This document shows, piece after piece, positions 5,659-5,659 of a stretch of DNA of 5,659 nucleotides; the first letter of the stretch is position 1; each line of letters opens with the position of its first letter. The stretch is taken from contig JAJRQX010000156.1 of assembly GCA_024280065.1 (NCBI GenBank), positions 1 to 5,659 of the forward strand. The letters run 5' to 3'. The translations under genes and the position numbers were made by a program. The notes under the pieces are model-generated. The model ran no database searches and had not been told where the DNA came from. It saw only the letters and a program-made list of their open reading frames with translations. Source of the stretch: Aquificota bacterium (GTDB lineage Bacteria; Aquificota; Aquificia; Aquificales; Aquificaceae).

Positions 5659-5659
5659 A

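Overview
The window looks like thermophile chromosomal DNA, most likely from the Aquificaceae (Hydrogenobacter/Thermocrinis/Hydrogenivirga-like). This is an inference from AGG/AGA-dominated arginine, frequent ATA isoleucine, genes packed with 4-base overlaps, charged helical proteins and the gene content; no rRNA or other marker is present to prove it. No tRNA, rRNA, CRISPR array, transposase or phage gene was seen.

Layout. (1) 1-2692, plus strand: a TPR protein (possibly cut at its 5' end by the window edge) overlaps by ATGA a very large type IV prepilin-like protein. The latter has a standard class III signal peptide and pilin helix, then a pilin-like body, an EF-hand-like calcium loop, about four Ig-like (He_PIG-type) domains, a seven-glycine linker and a Cys-rich tail. 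Its reading frame breaks near 1955; restoring one missing base gives a protein of about 720 residues with about 30 cysteines. (2) 2741-4384, minus strand, convergent with the prepilin gene: an ExeA/MshM-type AAA+ ATPase with one transmembrane segment and a C-terminal bacterial SH3 domain, followed 39 bases later by a 158-residue coiled-coil protein built from near-identical heptads. (3) 4431-5638, plus strand, divergent from the ATPase: a small all-helical protein of unknown function with a strong Shine-Dalgarno, overlapped by GTGA by a TauE/SafE (TSUP) membrane transporter.

How it may fit together. ExeA/GspA and MshM ATPases act with type II secretion and type IV/MSHA pilus systems, and the SH3 domain suggests peptidoglycan contact. 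A TPR protein and a giant prepilin beside such an ATPase therefore suggest a surface pilus or adhesin module, with the coiled-coil protein as an uncharacterised partner. The helical protein and the TSUP carrier look like a separate two-gene operon, plausibly linked to export of sulfite or another sulfur-oxidation product. The 46-base gap at 4385-4430 holds overlapping divergent -10-like elements, and both minus-strand genes have candidate promoters placed so that their mRNAs would be nearly leaderless.

The main points for follow-up are the frameshift in the prepilin, its EF-hand-like loop and cysteine load, the fall in GC over its 3' end, and the ATPase/coiled-coil pair.
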